Shown: positions 1 to 9,501, counted from the stretch's first letter. The stretch: DNA of 64,000 nucleotides from Pycnococcus provasolii (GCA_049487715.1 CP150557.1:62001-126000); one strand, 5' to 3'. The notes: a model not told the origin generated them from the letters alone. Program-made: numbers and translations.

Positions 1-6
1 ATCCAT

Positions 7-28
7 GTCCAAATGTCGACATTTGGAC
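7..28. repeat. Perfect 22-bp palindrome
   Basis: The segment is identical to its own reverse complement with no spacer (11-bp arms centred on GTCGAC). The match stops at the next base on each side. A second perfect 22-bp palindrome of unrelated sequence lies at 4160-4181. Function unknown; it could be a dyad binding site or a trace of an excised element. Confidence 0.85.
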
Positions 29-262
29 CAAAAAAAAAAGGTTTCGTCCTCCTCTTATTATGGTAAATAAAGTACAGTGGGAGTACTCAGTACCGTGGCC
101 TTTGGTCGCGGCCCCCTCCCCTCAGCCCTCCCCTCCTCCTTTTCGTCGCGGCCTCTTCTTTTCTTAAGCTTCTTCTTAAGCTCCGGTGCTTAAGCCACAC
201 AACTTCAACTTCTTGGGAAGCATATTTTACTTAATAAGTTTGATAGCCTTGCTTTTGTTGTC
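29..262. other. Upstream region of the first gene
   Basis: No coding sequence is supported. The stretch holds an A-run, short GTAC-containing words around 73-95, a pyrimidine-rich stretch at 110-165 and three CTTAAG hexamers between about 163 and 195. It is probably the promoter and 5' leader of the gene that starts at 263. Confidence 0.4.
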
Positions 263-1933
263 ATGGCGAACTCAGGGTTGGGTGCCTTCTCTCTCAACGT
301 CCGGACGTCAACGCATACCTTTAGCAGCGAACCAACAAACGCGCAGTTTGTTAAACATAATAACCTCCTCCAGGAGAGAATGGAAGAGGAGCCGCAAACG
401 CCTGTCGCTTTCTCAAGCCTCGAAATACAAGAGGCGAACGAAATAGGAGAACGACACGAACGGGTTCCGCTCAACTTGCGCGCACTCACAACGCTCGCGG
501 GAAGTCCGCGCGCCAGTGTCGCCAGTGTTCACCGCAGTGTTGGTATGGAGGACAGCCGGACAACTCTGGAGAAACTCAGGACGACGCTTTTCGCGCTGAG
601 AAAACAACTTGCACTCATCTACGCTCTCTCCATCGCTATCGGCGTCGTTACGATTGTCATTTCTTACTTCGTATCCTACGCGCCGGTGTCCGACAACGCC
701 TGGTCCATGCACTGGCTCTCCTCAGTGCCGCACAGTGACGACTATGCCGCAATATTATGGGTGCCTCTAACGAGCGTTGGCAGCACGCCGTTCATCGGAA
801 TTGGGCGGCCCTTCCTCGTGCGCTTTGGGAGTCGCATTGCGGCAATCATCGCCTTTTCTGGTCCTGGCACGGCGCTGTCGATTAACGTGCGAGCCAACAT
901 ACTCCTCGCCGTAATCTTAATCGCCAGGGCGTTCGCGTTATTTGCTATGGCGCGTGGAGCAACCATGAACATATGGGCGATGAAGGTGGTGCGACATCGC
1001 GTCTCCAAGCTTCTGGGCAGCCGGCTTAACCACCTCGTGGTGTCGTGCTTGCTTGCAGCTTGCCTTGGCGACCTGCCCACCTATAGCTCTATGGCACTCG
1101 GCCTGCTGACGAATACGCCAGTGCTTGACTTCGTGGCCGCCTTCAACATCGGCTTGCTGCACCACGCCGTGACGGGCATAAAGATTGGGAACAGGTGCTG
1201 GGGTCACGTGTACCACGACGTGAAGGGCGAGAGGCACACCGGGCTGTTCATCCCCTTCCACCCGGACCATCATGGCGGCGGTCCCATGCAACCGACCGCT
1301 GGTGGCGGCCACGTGCCGCCCGTCTATACCACTTATCCGCCGCCGCATCACTCGTATGGCGGCGGCAGTCATAACAGCGACGAACCTTCGCACGGCCCTT
1401 CGCACGGCCCTTCGTCGCACGGCCGGCGACTCGCTGGCCATGAAGATGGCAGTCTCGATGACGTGGCCCGATTTAATCCTATGTGCTATGCTCAAAACAA
1501 AATGGCTTACATACAGATACTCGAAGATCGAAGGAACGAATGGAGCAAATGCACGGCAATGGCGCCCGAGAACGGAGTGATGTTTTACGTGACGAGCGTG
1601 TTCGCGGTGTTGTTCTCGAGCTTTCTGATATACAGAGCATGGTCGTTCTTCGAGAGTGGCGACGACGGCGGCGACGGCTGCGACGGCCTTGAACAAAGAG
1701 GGAATCGGTCACGGTCAGGCAGCGACAACAGCGACGCAGCTATTGGGACGGTGCTGTTTGACAACGCTGCAGCCGCGTCTACGTCGCCTGGCCGTGGCGA
1801 AGACGTTCTAATAATAGAATCCAACCATACGTGGAATGCGGCGAAGGAGCATGCACTGCTGACGTTGCTATCGGACTGTCAGCAGCAAACCCAAGCTGCT
1901 CCAACGCCAGTTGTCGGCCGCGAGCTCGTGTAA
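263..1933 (+). CDS. Multi-pass membrane protein of unknown function
   Basis: A 556-residue open frame with no family I recognise. About four hydrophobic segments are visible: one near residues 114-140 (starting QLALIYALSIAIG), two between about 190 and 290, and one near 440-460 (FYVTSVFAVLFSSFLIY). A His/Gly/Pro-rich hydrophilic stretch separates the third and fourth and includes a short direct repeat (SHGPSHGPSSHG). The C-terminal tail is acidic and hydrophilic. An in-frame Met at position 380 is an alternative start. A TGTAA word follows the stop at about 1965, which may be a polyadenylation signal of the green-algal type. Being membrane-bound is the only functional statement the sequence supports. 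Confidence 0.6.
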   Translation: MANSGLGAFSLNVRTSTHTFSSEPTNAQFVKHNNLLQERMEEEPQTPVAFSSLEIQEANEIGERHERVPLNLRALTTLAGSPRASVASVHRSVGMEDSRTTLEKLRTTLFALRKQLALIYALSIAIGVVTIVISYFVSYAPVSDNAWSMHWLSSVPHSDDYAAILWVPLTSVGSTPFIGIGRPFLVRFGSRIAAIIAFSGPGTALSINVRANILLAVILIARAFALFAMARGATMNIWAMKVVRHRVSKLLGSRLNHLVVSCLLAACLGDLPTYSSMALGLLTNTPVLDFVAAFNIGLLHHAVTGIKIGNRCWGHVYHDVKGERHTGLFIPFHPDHHGGGPMQPTAGGGHVPPVYTTYPPPHHSYGGGSHNSDEPSHGPSHGPSSHGRRLAGHEDGSLDDVARFNPMCYAQNKMAYIQILEDRRNEWSKCTAMAPENGVMFYVTSVFAVLFSSFLIYRAWSFFESGDDGGDGCDGLEQRGNRSRSGSDNSDAAIGTVLFDNAAAASTSPGRGEDVLIIESNHTWNAAKEHALLTLLSDCQQQTQAAPTPVVGRELV

Positions 1934-2337
1934 AGCGGTCACCTATTTGACTTCTTGTCAGGCTGTAATGTGTAGTTAATACCTTAAACAAAATGTGCTT
2001 GATGCTAAGATACTCGATGTTCGACAGTCCCCATGAATGCGTCAGCACGCGTAAGTAAGCCTCACGCGCGAATGTATCGTACAGTAGTTCAACGGACTGC
2101 CCAGGCTTGCCTTACAGTGGTACAGGTACAGTAGGCCTGACATCGAGTACAGTACAGTATATGTACCAGGTGTTGTATCGTAGTGGTAAGTTTCCTCGTA
2201 GGATGGGCATTCCGATGGGGATCCCCTGCTGGCCCGTCCGGCCGTCCCTTGGGCCAGGTGGCACACCCAATACCTGTAGTGGTACCGTGGGGTTAGCCCT
2301 TCCCTTCCCTTCCCTTCCCTTCCCGATCGGAAGGCTG
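1934..2337. other. Intergenic region with GTACAGTAC-type repeats
   Basis: This region has repeated TACAGTA words between 2113 and 2165 and a short CCCTT tandem run at about 2299-2325 just before the next gene. No gene is supported. The TACAGTA cluster belongs to a family of similar words seen in other promoter-side regions of this window. Confidence 0.4.
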
Positions 2338-3810
2338 ATGGAGGGCGGCGTCGTCGCGCCGTTCCGCGACCCGGTGGCGGTGGCCGCGGGGTCGTCGCGA
2401 CTGCTGTATGTCGTCGACTTTCACGACCGGGTCCTCGCCATCGCGCCGTGTGCTTCGTCGAGGTCATGGGTCACCGACGGCCGTGGTTGGCGTTCATCCA
2501 GTCGCATCGCCGCCGCCTCTGACTGGACGTCGTCCACACGAGCTCGTCTCGGTGAAGTTGCGGAAGGTCAAGACGCTTGCGGCGACCACGCTTCAGCCAA
2601 CGACGAGCGACCATCTGCGCGGGCAGAGGGTAACCAACAACAGCCTTGCGGTGCCAGCGCCGAGCGCGCATATGCAGCCATGGCTGGTCTGCGCGGAATC
2701 TCATACTCGAGTGGGTATGTCTACGCCAGCGCGTCTTATTCGCACAGCATTATTCGCTTTGACACTGAACTCGGATGCGGCGAAGTTATTGCTGGGCGGC
2801 CAGGATCGCGCGGTCACGCTGACGGCAAGGCTGTGAAGACCGCTCGTTTCAGCGCGCCCGGGGGAATTGCCGTGGCGGAAGACGGCAACGCGCTGTATGT
2901 GACTGACTTTTTGAACGACGCCGTGCGGCGAATTTCTCCGCTCAACGGCAAAGGGCAGGTGACAACCGTCGCGGGTAGACCTGGAATACGAGGCGGCGTT
3001 GACGGTCCTGGCACCAAGGCTACTTTTAATGGCCTACGTGCTGTAGTCGCTTCAAGTTCACCGCCGTCGGGAGTGCTCGCGGAGCTCTACGTCGTTGAGA
3101 GTGGATATCACCTGAGACAGAGCAATGTTTTGAGCGCCGGCTTCTTCAGCTGGGATGCAGGTAAGCGTGTGCGGCGCGTTATGGTGCGGCGTGGTTCGAA
3201 GAATGGAGTCGTCACAAAAGTGACAACAGTGGCTGCTGCGAAAAGCTTCGTCGATCCACGAGGCATAGTGGCCGCCCCCTCCCTCGGTTATGAAAAGGAC
3301 GTGCTCTTCGTCACCGATTCACAGCGTGGAGGCATATGGCGTCTTATTGGCGATGCACCGCCAGCTCTTCTTCTAGTTCGTCGTGCTCCCACTGCCAAGG
3401 CGCCGGGCACGCCTCGGCGCGCGAGCTCGCCCGGACGACCTGCAACCTCCGCTTTCCGCGGCGCATTCATCTTGCCTCGTCGAACGCCGCTAGGCGGCGA
3501 CTCGGGCGCGCTCGTGCTTGCGGATACAGCCGGCAGTCAGCTGCTTCGCGTGAAGCTCGAAGTCGCCGCGACTGCGTCTGCCGGCGACACGCTTGACGCG
3601 TACCCTCTCGTTTGGGGTTCCCGGTACGTGGACGCCAGTGGTTCGATTCGCGTTGCGGGCCGTGTTGCGCCCGAGCCTCGGCGCGACATGTCTGCCGCAG
3701 GTACACCTTTGAGCTTGCTCATTTTATCTTTGTTGACACTCGTGTTCGTGGCATGTGTTGTTTGTGCGCGCACGCGCATCCTGCTTCGGCGCAAGCGCAA
3801 CGTGACTTGA
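2338..3810 (+). CDS. NHL-repeat beta-propeller protein with C-terminal membrane anchor
   Basis: About 490 residues from the Met at 2338; the frame stays open upstream to 2107, but that extension is repeat-derived. NHL-type blades are visible: an initial one (FRDPVAVAAG then LYVVDFHDRVLAI), a second containing GISYSSGYVYASASYSHSII, a third with FSAPGGIAVAEDGNALYVTD, and a fourth with FNGLRAVVASS then ELYVVESG. The C-terminal 35 residues form a hydrophobic helix (LSLLILSLLTLVFVACVVC) followed by a basic tail, as in a type I membrane protein. Residues about 45-120 look poor for a folded domain and may hide a small intron or a frame error. NHL propellers usually bind proteins or RNA, or have lyase activity; the specific role is unknown. 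Confidence 0.7.
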   Translation: MEGGVVAPFRDPVAVAAGSSRLLYVVDFHDRVLAIAPCASSRSWVTDGRGWRSSSRIAAASDWTSSTRARLGEVAEGQDACGDHASANDERPSARAEGNQQQPCGASAERAYAAMAGLRGISYSSGYVYASASYSHSIIRFDTELGCGEVIAGRPGSRGHADGKAVKTARFSAPGGIAVAEDGNALYVTDFLNDAVRRISPLNGKGQVTTVAGRPGIRGGVDGPGTKATFNGLRAVVASSSPPSGVLAELYVVESGYHLRQSNVLSAGFFSWDAGKRVRRVMVRRGSKNGVVTKVTTVAAAKSFVDPRGIVAAPSLGYEKDVLFVTDSQRGGIWRLIGDAPPALLLVRRAPTAKAPGTPRRASSPGRPATSAFRGAFILPRRTPLGGDSGALVLADTAGSQLLRVKLEVAATASAGDTLDAYPLVWGSRYVDASGSIRVAGRVAPEPRRDMSAAGTPLSLLILSLLTLVFVACVVCARTRILLRRKRNVT

Positions 3811-4655
3811 CGAGATGGAACTAAACACGTGGCCCAAAACATGGTTCGCATCCCTAGCAATACTGAAGTGGTCAGAAAGCACACTGTAGTACTAACTATC
3901 TATATCGACCCATTGACTATTGGTCCTATCACTTAAGCTTACTAAAGGTATAGGACTCTTCGTGAACTAAATACTGCACAGTGCACACCACCTGACCACC
4001 CTCAAGGTGCACCCTCACACCCGTATGTTACACAATGTAGTTTGGTAGAGATATGATGGTACAAGGTAGTACTTATAAAGTCACAACCAGGCTGGGAACC
4101 ACCTCTGGGAACCCGTGCACCTCACGATGAAGGTACCCTAGCTCCCCCGATCCCGAGGCGAGCCGGATTGCAATCCGGCTCAAATCTCAAATCTCAAATC
4201 TCCCGAGGCCGCATGGCATGCGAGGTTTCCAAAGGAGGCGAAGGCGACGGCAAAAGTAGCCGTTGGTTGGACTAAAAAGGAAGTAGCCCTCTGAGCTCTC
4301 CATCCCAACCAACTCCACTCCGGGCAGCCGGGAGTCTCCCTCCCAGCCCAGATGCGCGACCCCCAGCGCGACCCAGATGACTCTTCCGACCACACGCACA
4401 CGGGTCATCATCCCGTTGCCCAGAGCTCTGGCCAGACACCAGAGGGCCTCAATAATGGCATTCCTCAATGGACAAGCACAATCAAGTACCATCCTAAAAT
4501 TTTACCAGGTGCCCCCCCCCCCCCCCCCCAACGATCTCCCCCAACGCAATGAATTCCACTTGTTTTTTCCTTTTTTTAATTTTCAATTTTTTAACTTTCC
4601 GCGTCTTATTTTTAAATATTCACTTCCGCTTGTTACTTGCAGTTGTGGCTCTTGA
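3811..4655. other. Gene-free region with palindrome and poly-C tract
   Basis: No open frame here looks coding. It contains a perfect palindrome (4160-4181), three CAAATCT direct repeats just after it, an uninterrupted 18-C run at 4512-4529, and a T-rich stretch with TTGCAG ending about 4642, shortly before the ATG at 4656. That last feature may be the acceptor of a 5'-UTR intron. Confidence 0.4.
4160..4181. repeat. Perfect 22-bp palindrome
   Basis: The 22 bases are self-complementary without a spacer (arms GAGCCGGATTG and CAATCCGGCTC). TCCCGAGG occurs on both sides, at 4151-4158 and again near 4201. The adjacent CTCAAAT triplicate suggests slippage-prone or element-derived DNA. Confidence 0.8.
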
Positions 4656-6536
4656 ATGTCCGCGCGCAAAGTCGTCAGCGGCCACTCGAAGCAGCGCTCT
4701 CAAGCTCAAGTCTTCGGTCCGCTGTCGTCTTCTATTCCGTCGCCCATGCCGTCGCAGTACGTCGCGCAGTCCACCATCGACGACCTCACGCAAGGACTCA
4801 ACGAGTGGCGCAACATACAGGACGTCGTCAGGCTCACGTTCAAGGCGTTCCACGACGTTCTGCAGGCGCAGGGGGATGCCGTGCGCGCACTCGAGCGCAG
4901 GATGGACGGAAGCCTGGACGCCGTGACCGCGACGTCGGCTGACGTGCAGTCGGCTGTTACGAAACTGGCGAGCCAGTTGGCCACCAAGGTGGACCGCGCG
5001 GATGTCAGCGCGGCCATTGCCAACCACTACGCGACCAGGGCGGACGTGGACGGGGCGGTCGCATCCGCGGCGGCAAGGCTCGAGGCGGCCATAGACGCCA
5101 AGGCGGGCAGAGACGAAATCACGAGCGCAAGAGCGGATGCGCAGGACAGAATTAGCGCTCTCGCTAGAACGCTTAGAGGGGAGCTTGCGCGCAAGGCGGA
5201 GTCGGATGACGTCTCGCACAGGCTGGAGACCAAGGCGAGTATCGTCGAAGTCACCGAAGCGATCGCTCTCAAGGCGGACCGAGCTGACATCGAAGACCGC
5301 CTGCGCAACAAGGCGGGCACCGCTGAGCTTGCCGACCTGAGAAAGGCTATGCTGCGAAGGGCAGACGTGGAAGAGGCGGTGGCACGAGCGCGTGCAGATG
5401 CAGATGCTCGGCTGTACGACGCGGTGGCACAGGTCAAGCAGCACGCAGAGTCTACGCTGTCGAGCCTCGTTGAGCGTGCGCGTGGCGACTGGGAGGAGGC
5501 GAGGGGCACGCACGCACGCGCCATCGATGACCTGCGGCGCGATGTAGAGGCGGTCACGGGAGAGCTGCGCACAGACCTGAATGCCGCGGTGAGCGCTGTG
5601 CGAACTATGTCCACGGCATTCGACGAGTCGTTCAACGAAATGTCCAGGCGAGTCGACGACACGGACGCGGCGGCGAGAGGCCGGCACGAGAACCTCGAGC
5701 GACGGATGGAGGAGGAAACGGGCGAGAAGGCGAGTGCTCTCACCACTGTCGTTGAGCTCCTTGGCGCAAAGGCTGACCGCGAAGAAGTGGCGTCAATGCT
5801 GGAGTTGAAGGCGGACGCCGTGACGGTGTCCGACGCACTCGCGCACAAGGCTTCGATCGCGGAGCTTCGCTCGGCAATCGAGAGGTTAGAGCAAGCGCAA
5901 GTAAATGCGGTGACCGAGGATGCGGCTGCCGAGCAGCGGGACATCAAGGACCTGTGCGTTCTCCTCGACACGAAGGCGAATATCGAGGACGTGAATCGAG
6001 CGCTTGCGTCCGTCAGCGACGAGCTTGGCGATCTTGCAAGCACAAAGGTGGACAGCGCGACATTCCAGCAGAGCGTTGAGACGCAGTCTATCGTAAATGC
6101 AAGCTTGGTGACAGACTGCTCGGTTGCACGGTGGATCTGGAAGAGTGGGCGTCTACGTGCGGGCAGCACCGTGCCATGGAATGTGCAAAGTTTGAACACC
6201 GACCCGGAGAATTTCGGCTGGACGCAGGATCGAGCGAATATCGTGTGCAACGCGCCGGGACTGTACGAGGTGACGTTCGGCTTCTTTGCGCGCAAAAAGC
6301 CATCTGTGCAGCTTCTGGTGAATGGCGAGGCGGTACTCGCGGCGAGCAACTCGTCGAGCTACGTCGTTCACCACAGCTCGGGGCGCGTCAAGGACGTGGG
6401 CACTCGCCACCCTGCTGGAAATGTGACAGGGTTGACGCTCATAGACTTCCTCGCACTGCCTCCGAAGGCGAAGGTGAGCCTAACGTACGCAGGTGAGGAA
6501 GGTGCTGAGGCATTTCTCAGCCTGAAGAAATTGTAA
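4656..6536 (+). CDS. Long coiled-coil protein with C1q/TNF-like C-terminal domain
   Basis: 626 residues. Residues about 45-490 are an almost continuous Ala/Glu/Arg/Lys-rich coiled coil built from degenerate repeats around a K-A-D-(R/V)-x-(D/E)-(V/I) core (for example KADRADIEDRLRNKAGTAEL and KADREEVASMLELKADAVTV). The last roughly 130 residues resemble a C1q-type jelly roll: PGLYEVTFGFFARKKPSVQL, then LLVNGEAVL, and an end GLTLIDFLALPPKAKVSLTY. Coiled coils ending in a C1q-like domain occur among flagella-associated proteins of algae, so a ciliary or cytoskeletal scaffold role is plausible but inferred. There is no signal peptide. The start follows a probable UTR intron acceptor, and a TGTAA overlaps the stop. 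Confidence 0.75.
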   Translation: MSARKVVSGHSKQRSQAQVFGPLSSSIPSPMPSQYVAQSTIDDLTQGLNEWRNIQDVVRLTFKAFHDVLQAQGDAVRALERRMDGSLDAVTATSADVQSAVTKLASQLATKVDRADVSAAIANHYATRADVDGAVASAAARLEAAIDAKAGRDEITSARADAQDRISALARTLRGELARKAESDDVSHRLETKASIVEVTEAIALKADRADIEDRLRNKAGTAELADLRKAMLRRADVEEAVARARADADARLYDAVAQVKQHAESTLSSLVERARGDWEEARGTHARAIDDLRRDVEAVTGELRTDLNAAVSAVRTMSTAFDESFNEMSRRVDDTDAAARGRHENLERRMEEETGEKASALTTVVELLGAKADREEVASMLELKADAVTVSDALAHKASIAELRSAIERLEQAQVNAVTEDAAAEQRDIKDLCVLLDTKANIEDVNRALASVSDELGDLASTKVDSATFQQSVETQSIVNASLVTDCSVARWIWKSGRLRAGSTVPWNVQSLNTDPENFGWTQDRANIVCNAPGLYEVTFGFFARKKPSVQLLVNGEAVLAASNSSSYVVHHSSGRVKDVGTRHPAGNVTGLTLIDFLALPPKAKVSLTYAGEEGAEAFLSLKKL

Positions 6537-6564
6537 TCATACATACCAAGCGTTATTCGTTATA

Positions 6565-6650
6565 GTGGATGGTGTGAAATTGGATGGTGTGAATGGACGG
6601 CCGTTGGACGAAGTGAACTCCTTTACTTTACTGAGTAAGCATTCTTACGT
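6565..6650 (-). promoter_or_regulatory. Shared 3'-UTR element, copy B
   Basis: Read on the minus strand this begins at once after the TGA of the methyltransferase-like gene: ACGTAAG, TCAGTAA, GAGTTCACTTCGT, then GTCCATTCACACCAT. The first part matches 13400-13445 downstream of the PHD gene and the second part matches 43417-43478 downstream of the IQ gene, all in mRNA sense. It ends in small GAATGGTGT-type repeats. Confidence 0.6.
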
Positions 6651-8189
6651 TCACGGTGCGAAGAGCGCCTTGGAGCCGGCGATGGTCATGAAAGATGCCA
6701 GGCAGCGGTACTTTTTCCAGTCAAAGGCGCCACCCTTTCCTCCCGAGTTGTTGAATGCGCGCTCCTCAATCTGCTTTGTCGTTGACGCAAGCTCCGCGGC
6801 GTCGCAGGCGCATCCGTATTTGAAAAAGGCGAATGCCACCATCGCCCGTGCTATGCTGCCAGACACGCGCGCGCGCTCCTCTTCACCGGGAGGTTGATTT
6901 CGGTTCGCAGGCTGCGCACTCCGCCGCCGTGGAGTCATGATGCGATCCGTGCTCGATGTGGAAGCGGTGGATGTGGAGGTGGAGGTGGACGACGACGCGG
7001 ACGTCTCCGTCTCGGATGTCGACGTGCATGTTGATGTGCCCGTGGCTGTGGTGGCCATCGCCGTGGATGACGTCGACGGCGACACGTCCATCTTGGCTGG
7101 CACTGGTGTTGGCGGCGACGGCTGCTGCTGCGGCGGCGGCGGCGGCGGCGGAGGCGGAGGCGCCTTGGTGACATGCTTCTCGCAGTGGTACACATAGTAG
7201 CGAAAATTCTTGTAGTTGTCGCCTAACCGCGCGTCAGGCGAGTCCTCAGGCGGCGCCGGCGGCTCGAGGCGCAGGACGTTTACGTGCCACGCGTACTTTT
7301 CGTCGTACAGCCAGTCCGATCGGTCAGAGTGCGTGACCAGCACAAAGGTTCCGCCAGGCTTAAGCAGCCTCGCCGTCTCGCCTAGTGCAGCGGCCGCTCG
7401 CTCGAACGAGTCTCGCTCGGCGCAGAAGATGGCGTCGAGTGTTCCCTTGTCGTACACGAGGTCGAAGCTGGCATCCTTGAGCGTTGCGCACCCACCCTTG
7501 CACACGTCCATGGCAAGAAATACGAGATCCTGGTGGCCTCGGTGCTGCTGGCGCATGGCGGAGATTGCGGACTTCGCGATGTCGATGCCGACGATGTGTC
7601 CGTATCCGTGGTTATGTAGGAGTTCGCACGCGGTTGACTTTCCGCATCCGAGCACGAGGCACTGAGGCTCTTTGTTCGCGACGACGCTAGGCAGGCTGTC
7701 CACGCGTGGCATTGCGTTTTTTTCGACCATGTACGTGAGTTCGAAGTACCACTCGTCCGCCTCGCCGTCCCCGCGCGCGTACGCCTCTTCCCAGAACCGC
7801 GGGTTTCCGTAGTCGCACGCGCCCGCGGGCGGCGCACCCGCCGCCGTCGCCGCGGCCACCTCCCCGCGCGCCTGGCTGACTTGCTTGGCGAGCTCGACCA
7901 CCTTGCGCTTCATCTCCGGCGTGGGTTCGGCCGAAGCTGCCGAAGCCGCCGAAGCCGCCGCCGACGCCGCCGCCGCCGACGACGACGACGCCTGTTCGTG
8001 CGACTCTTCCCGTAGCTTCTTCAAGGCTTCAATTTCCGCCTTAAGTTCGACGAGACGTTCGTTTCTTTCGCGCGTGGTTTGTTTCGCGAGTTCGTCCGCC
8101 TTCCTGCGTTCGTCGGCACGCTCTGACGCCGCCTGCTCGTACTCGGGCCGGCGCGTGAGCGCGTGCGTCGCGGAAAGCAGCAGCGGCAT
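6651..8189 (-). CDS. Class I SAM methyltransferase, EEF1A-lysine methyltransferase-like
   Basis: About 512 residues from the Met at 8189; the frame is open to 8255. The N-terminal roughly 60 residues form a charged coiled coil (ERADERRKADELAKQTTRER) followed by an Ala/Ser tract. The catalytic core starts near residue 128 with YGNPRFWEEAYARGDGEADE. It has SAM motif I as VLGCGKSTACELLHNHGYG, the acidic motif II in IVGIDIAKSAI, a post-motif FDLVYDKGTLDAIFCAE, and GGTFVLVTHSD. The DKGTLDA signature is typical of the METTL13/EEF1AKMT4 group that methylates elongation factor 1A lysines, so a lysine protein methyltransferase is likely. The core is followed by poly-Pro and Ser/Thr repeats, then a non-repetitive tail of about 70 residues that I do not recognise. 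Confidence 0.8.
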   Translation of the reverse strand: MPLLLSATHALTRRPEYEQAASERADERRKADELAKQTTRERNERLVELKAEIEALKKLREESHEQASSSSAAAASAAASAASAASAEPTPEMKRKVVELAKQVSQARGEVAAATAAGAPPAGACDYGNPRFWEEAYARGDGEADEWYFELTYMVEKNAMPRVDSLPSVVANKEPQCLVLGCGKSTACELLHNHGYGHIVGIDIAKSAISAMRQQHRGHQDLVFLAMDVCKGGCATLKDASFDLVYDKGTLDAIFCAERDSFERAAAALGETARLLKPGGTFVLVTHSDRSDWLYDEKYAWHVNVLRLEPPAPPEDSPDARLGDNYKNFRYYVYHCEKHVTKAPPPPPPPPPPQQQPSPPTPVPAKMDVSPSTSSTAMATTATGTSTCTSTSETETSASSSTSTSTSTASTSSTDRIMTPRRRSAQPANRNQPPGEEERARVSGSIARAMVAFAFFKYGCACDAAELASTTKQIEERAFNNSGGKGGAFDWKKYRCLASFMTIAGSKALFAP

Positions 8190-8507
8190 ATGGGACGCGG
8201 GATCTATGGGCTCTAGGAACGAGAACGAGAACCGACGAGAGAGCACAAAGCACAAAGCACAGTTCCTTTCCTTTCATGCAAGGCATCACCAACGTTGACC
8301 GCTAACTTACGGGATCCCTCCGAGAACGCACATGAAGATGCACATGCACATGCAAAGGTGAGCTCGTCCTTCGAGCACACTCTTAAAGACGCGCGATCCC
8401 ATCCCAGCCCTTATTTTATTAAAAAAGAAGCATCGTTCTCTCGCATCATAATCTTGCCGTGCGTGCGTGCGTGTCTCGTCTCGTCTCGTCTTACTTTGTT
8501 TGTTTGT

Positions 8508-8516
8508 TATATATAC
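8508..8516 (+). promoter_or_regulatory. TATA-like element
   Basis: TATATATAC lies about 30 bp before the ATG at 8542 and is followed directly by an overlapping CAGTACAGTAC repeat. It is a plausible TATA box with a very short 5' leader. Confidence 0.4.
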
Positions 8517-8541
8517 AGTACAGTACGATAGTAGTAGTAGT

Positions 8542-9501
8542 ATGCTGCGTGGCCTCTTCGGATCCTCAGATGTTCAGAACTTGAGGAACGGACAAACAGA
8601 TGGTCAGGGGGAGAAAGATGATGATGCGCGGAAAGATATGGACATGAACGCGCCTGGACCTGCGGTGGGAAACGCCGCATCGTTCATTGACGACCTGCGC
8701 ACGGAGGCGGCCGACTTCGCGCAAGAACTCGCGAGGGACGCGAGGACCGCGGCGACGAGCTTGACGGCTATCGCAGTCTCCACCGTCGACGAAATCAAAA
8801 TGATATACGACGGACGATCGGCAGTCAGAACGGAAGTCAAGAGCATCATCGCTGTCGCGTTCGTCGTCGGCCTGATCTTCTCGACGTCCATCTACTGGAC
8901 AACGAGCGGATCGCTCGAGAGGAAGTATCTTGCGCTGCACGAGGAAAAGGCGGCGCTGTCAACTCAACTCAACCGCGTTCGCACTGACGCAGAAACCGCC
9001 GTGGGAGTCGTCAAGCAGCTGCGCTTCCAGGTCGCCGACGCGTCAAGGCGCGCGTCAGGTGCGCAGACCGAGGCGTCGTCAGCGAGAAAGGAGGCGGAAG
9101 CGGTGAAAAAGGCACAAGCACGCGAAGTTGCGCGCGCAAGAGCGAGGGCGGAGGAGGAGGTGCGCAAGGAGGCGGAGGAGGCGAAGAAGCTCGACCCGCG
9201 ACTCGTGAAAGGCAACGTCGTGCCCAGAGGGCGCGGGAACCTCGCCGCCGCCGCGGACGCCGGCATCCTCCGCGGCGCCGAGAGGGAGCGCAGGCTGAGC
9301 TCGCGAGCAGCAAAGTACGTCGCAAATAACGTCTTCAACATGAACATCGACGACAACACACGGAATCGGCGGAACAACGGCATATCGACGTTCACGTTCA
9401 GTCGGCCGGACGGATACGCGTCGAAAAAGGTGCGCATCGACGAGCCGACGATGGTGTACGACACGCCAGATGGACGACGACGCGGTGCGCGCCGCGGATA
9501 A
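8542..9501 (+). CDS. Single-pass membrane protein with coiled coil
   Basis: 319 residues from the ATG at 8542, chosen because a TATA-like element lies about 30 bp upstream; the frame is open back to 8467. The N-terminal 110 residues are hydrophilic and acidic. One hydrophobic helix follows (IIAVAFVVGLIFSTSIYW), then a long Ala/Glu/Arg coiled coil including a run of RARARAEEEVRKEAEEAKK. The C-terminal third is basic and low in predicted structure, ending RRGARRG. No conserved domain is recognisable. A tail-facing coiled coil after a single helix suggests a tether or scaffold; this is inference only. Confidence 0.6.
   Translation: MLRGLFGSSDVQNLRNGQTDGQGEKDDDARKDMDMNAPGPAVGNAASFIDDLRTEAADFAQELARDARTAATSLTAIAVSTVDEIKMIYDGRSAVRTEVKSIIAVAFVVGLIFSTSIYWTTSGSLERKYLALHEEKAALSTQLNRVRTDAETAVGVVKQLRFQVADASRRASGAQTEASSARKEAEAVKKAQAREVARARARAEEEVRKEAEEAKKLDPRLVKGNVVPRGRGNLAAAADAGILRGAERERRLSSRAAKYVANNVFNMNIDDNTRNRRNNGISTFTFSRPDGYASKKVRIDEPTMVYDTPDGRRRGARRG

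Noticed and set aside
5027-6349. 440-codon minus-strand open frame opposite the coiled-coil gene
   Set aside because: Ser/Ala/Arg-rich mirror of the repetitive coiled-coil codons; the plus strand has a recognisable C1q-like end.
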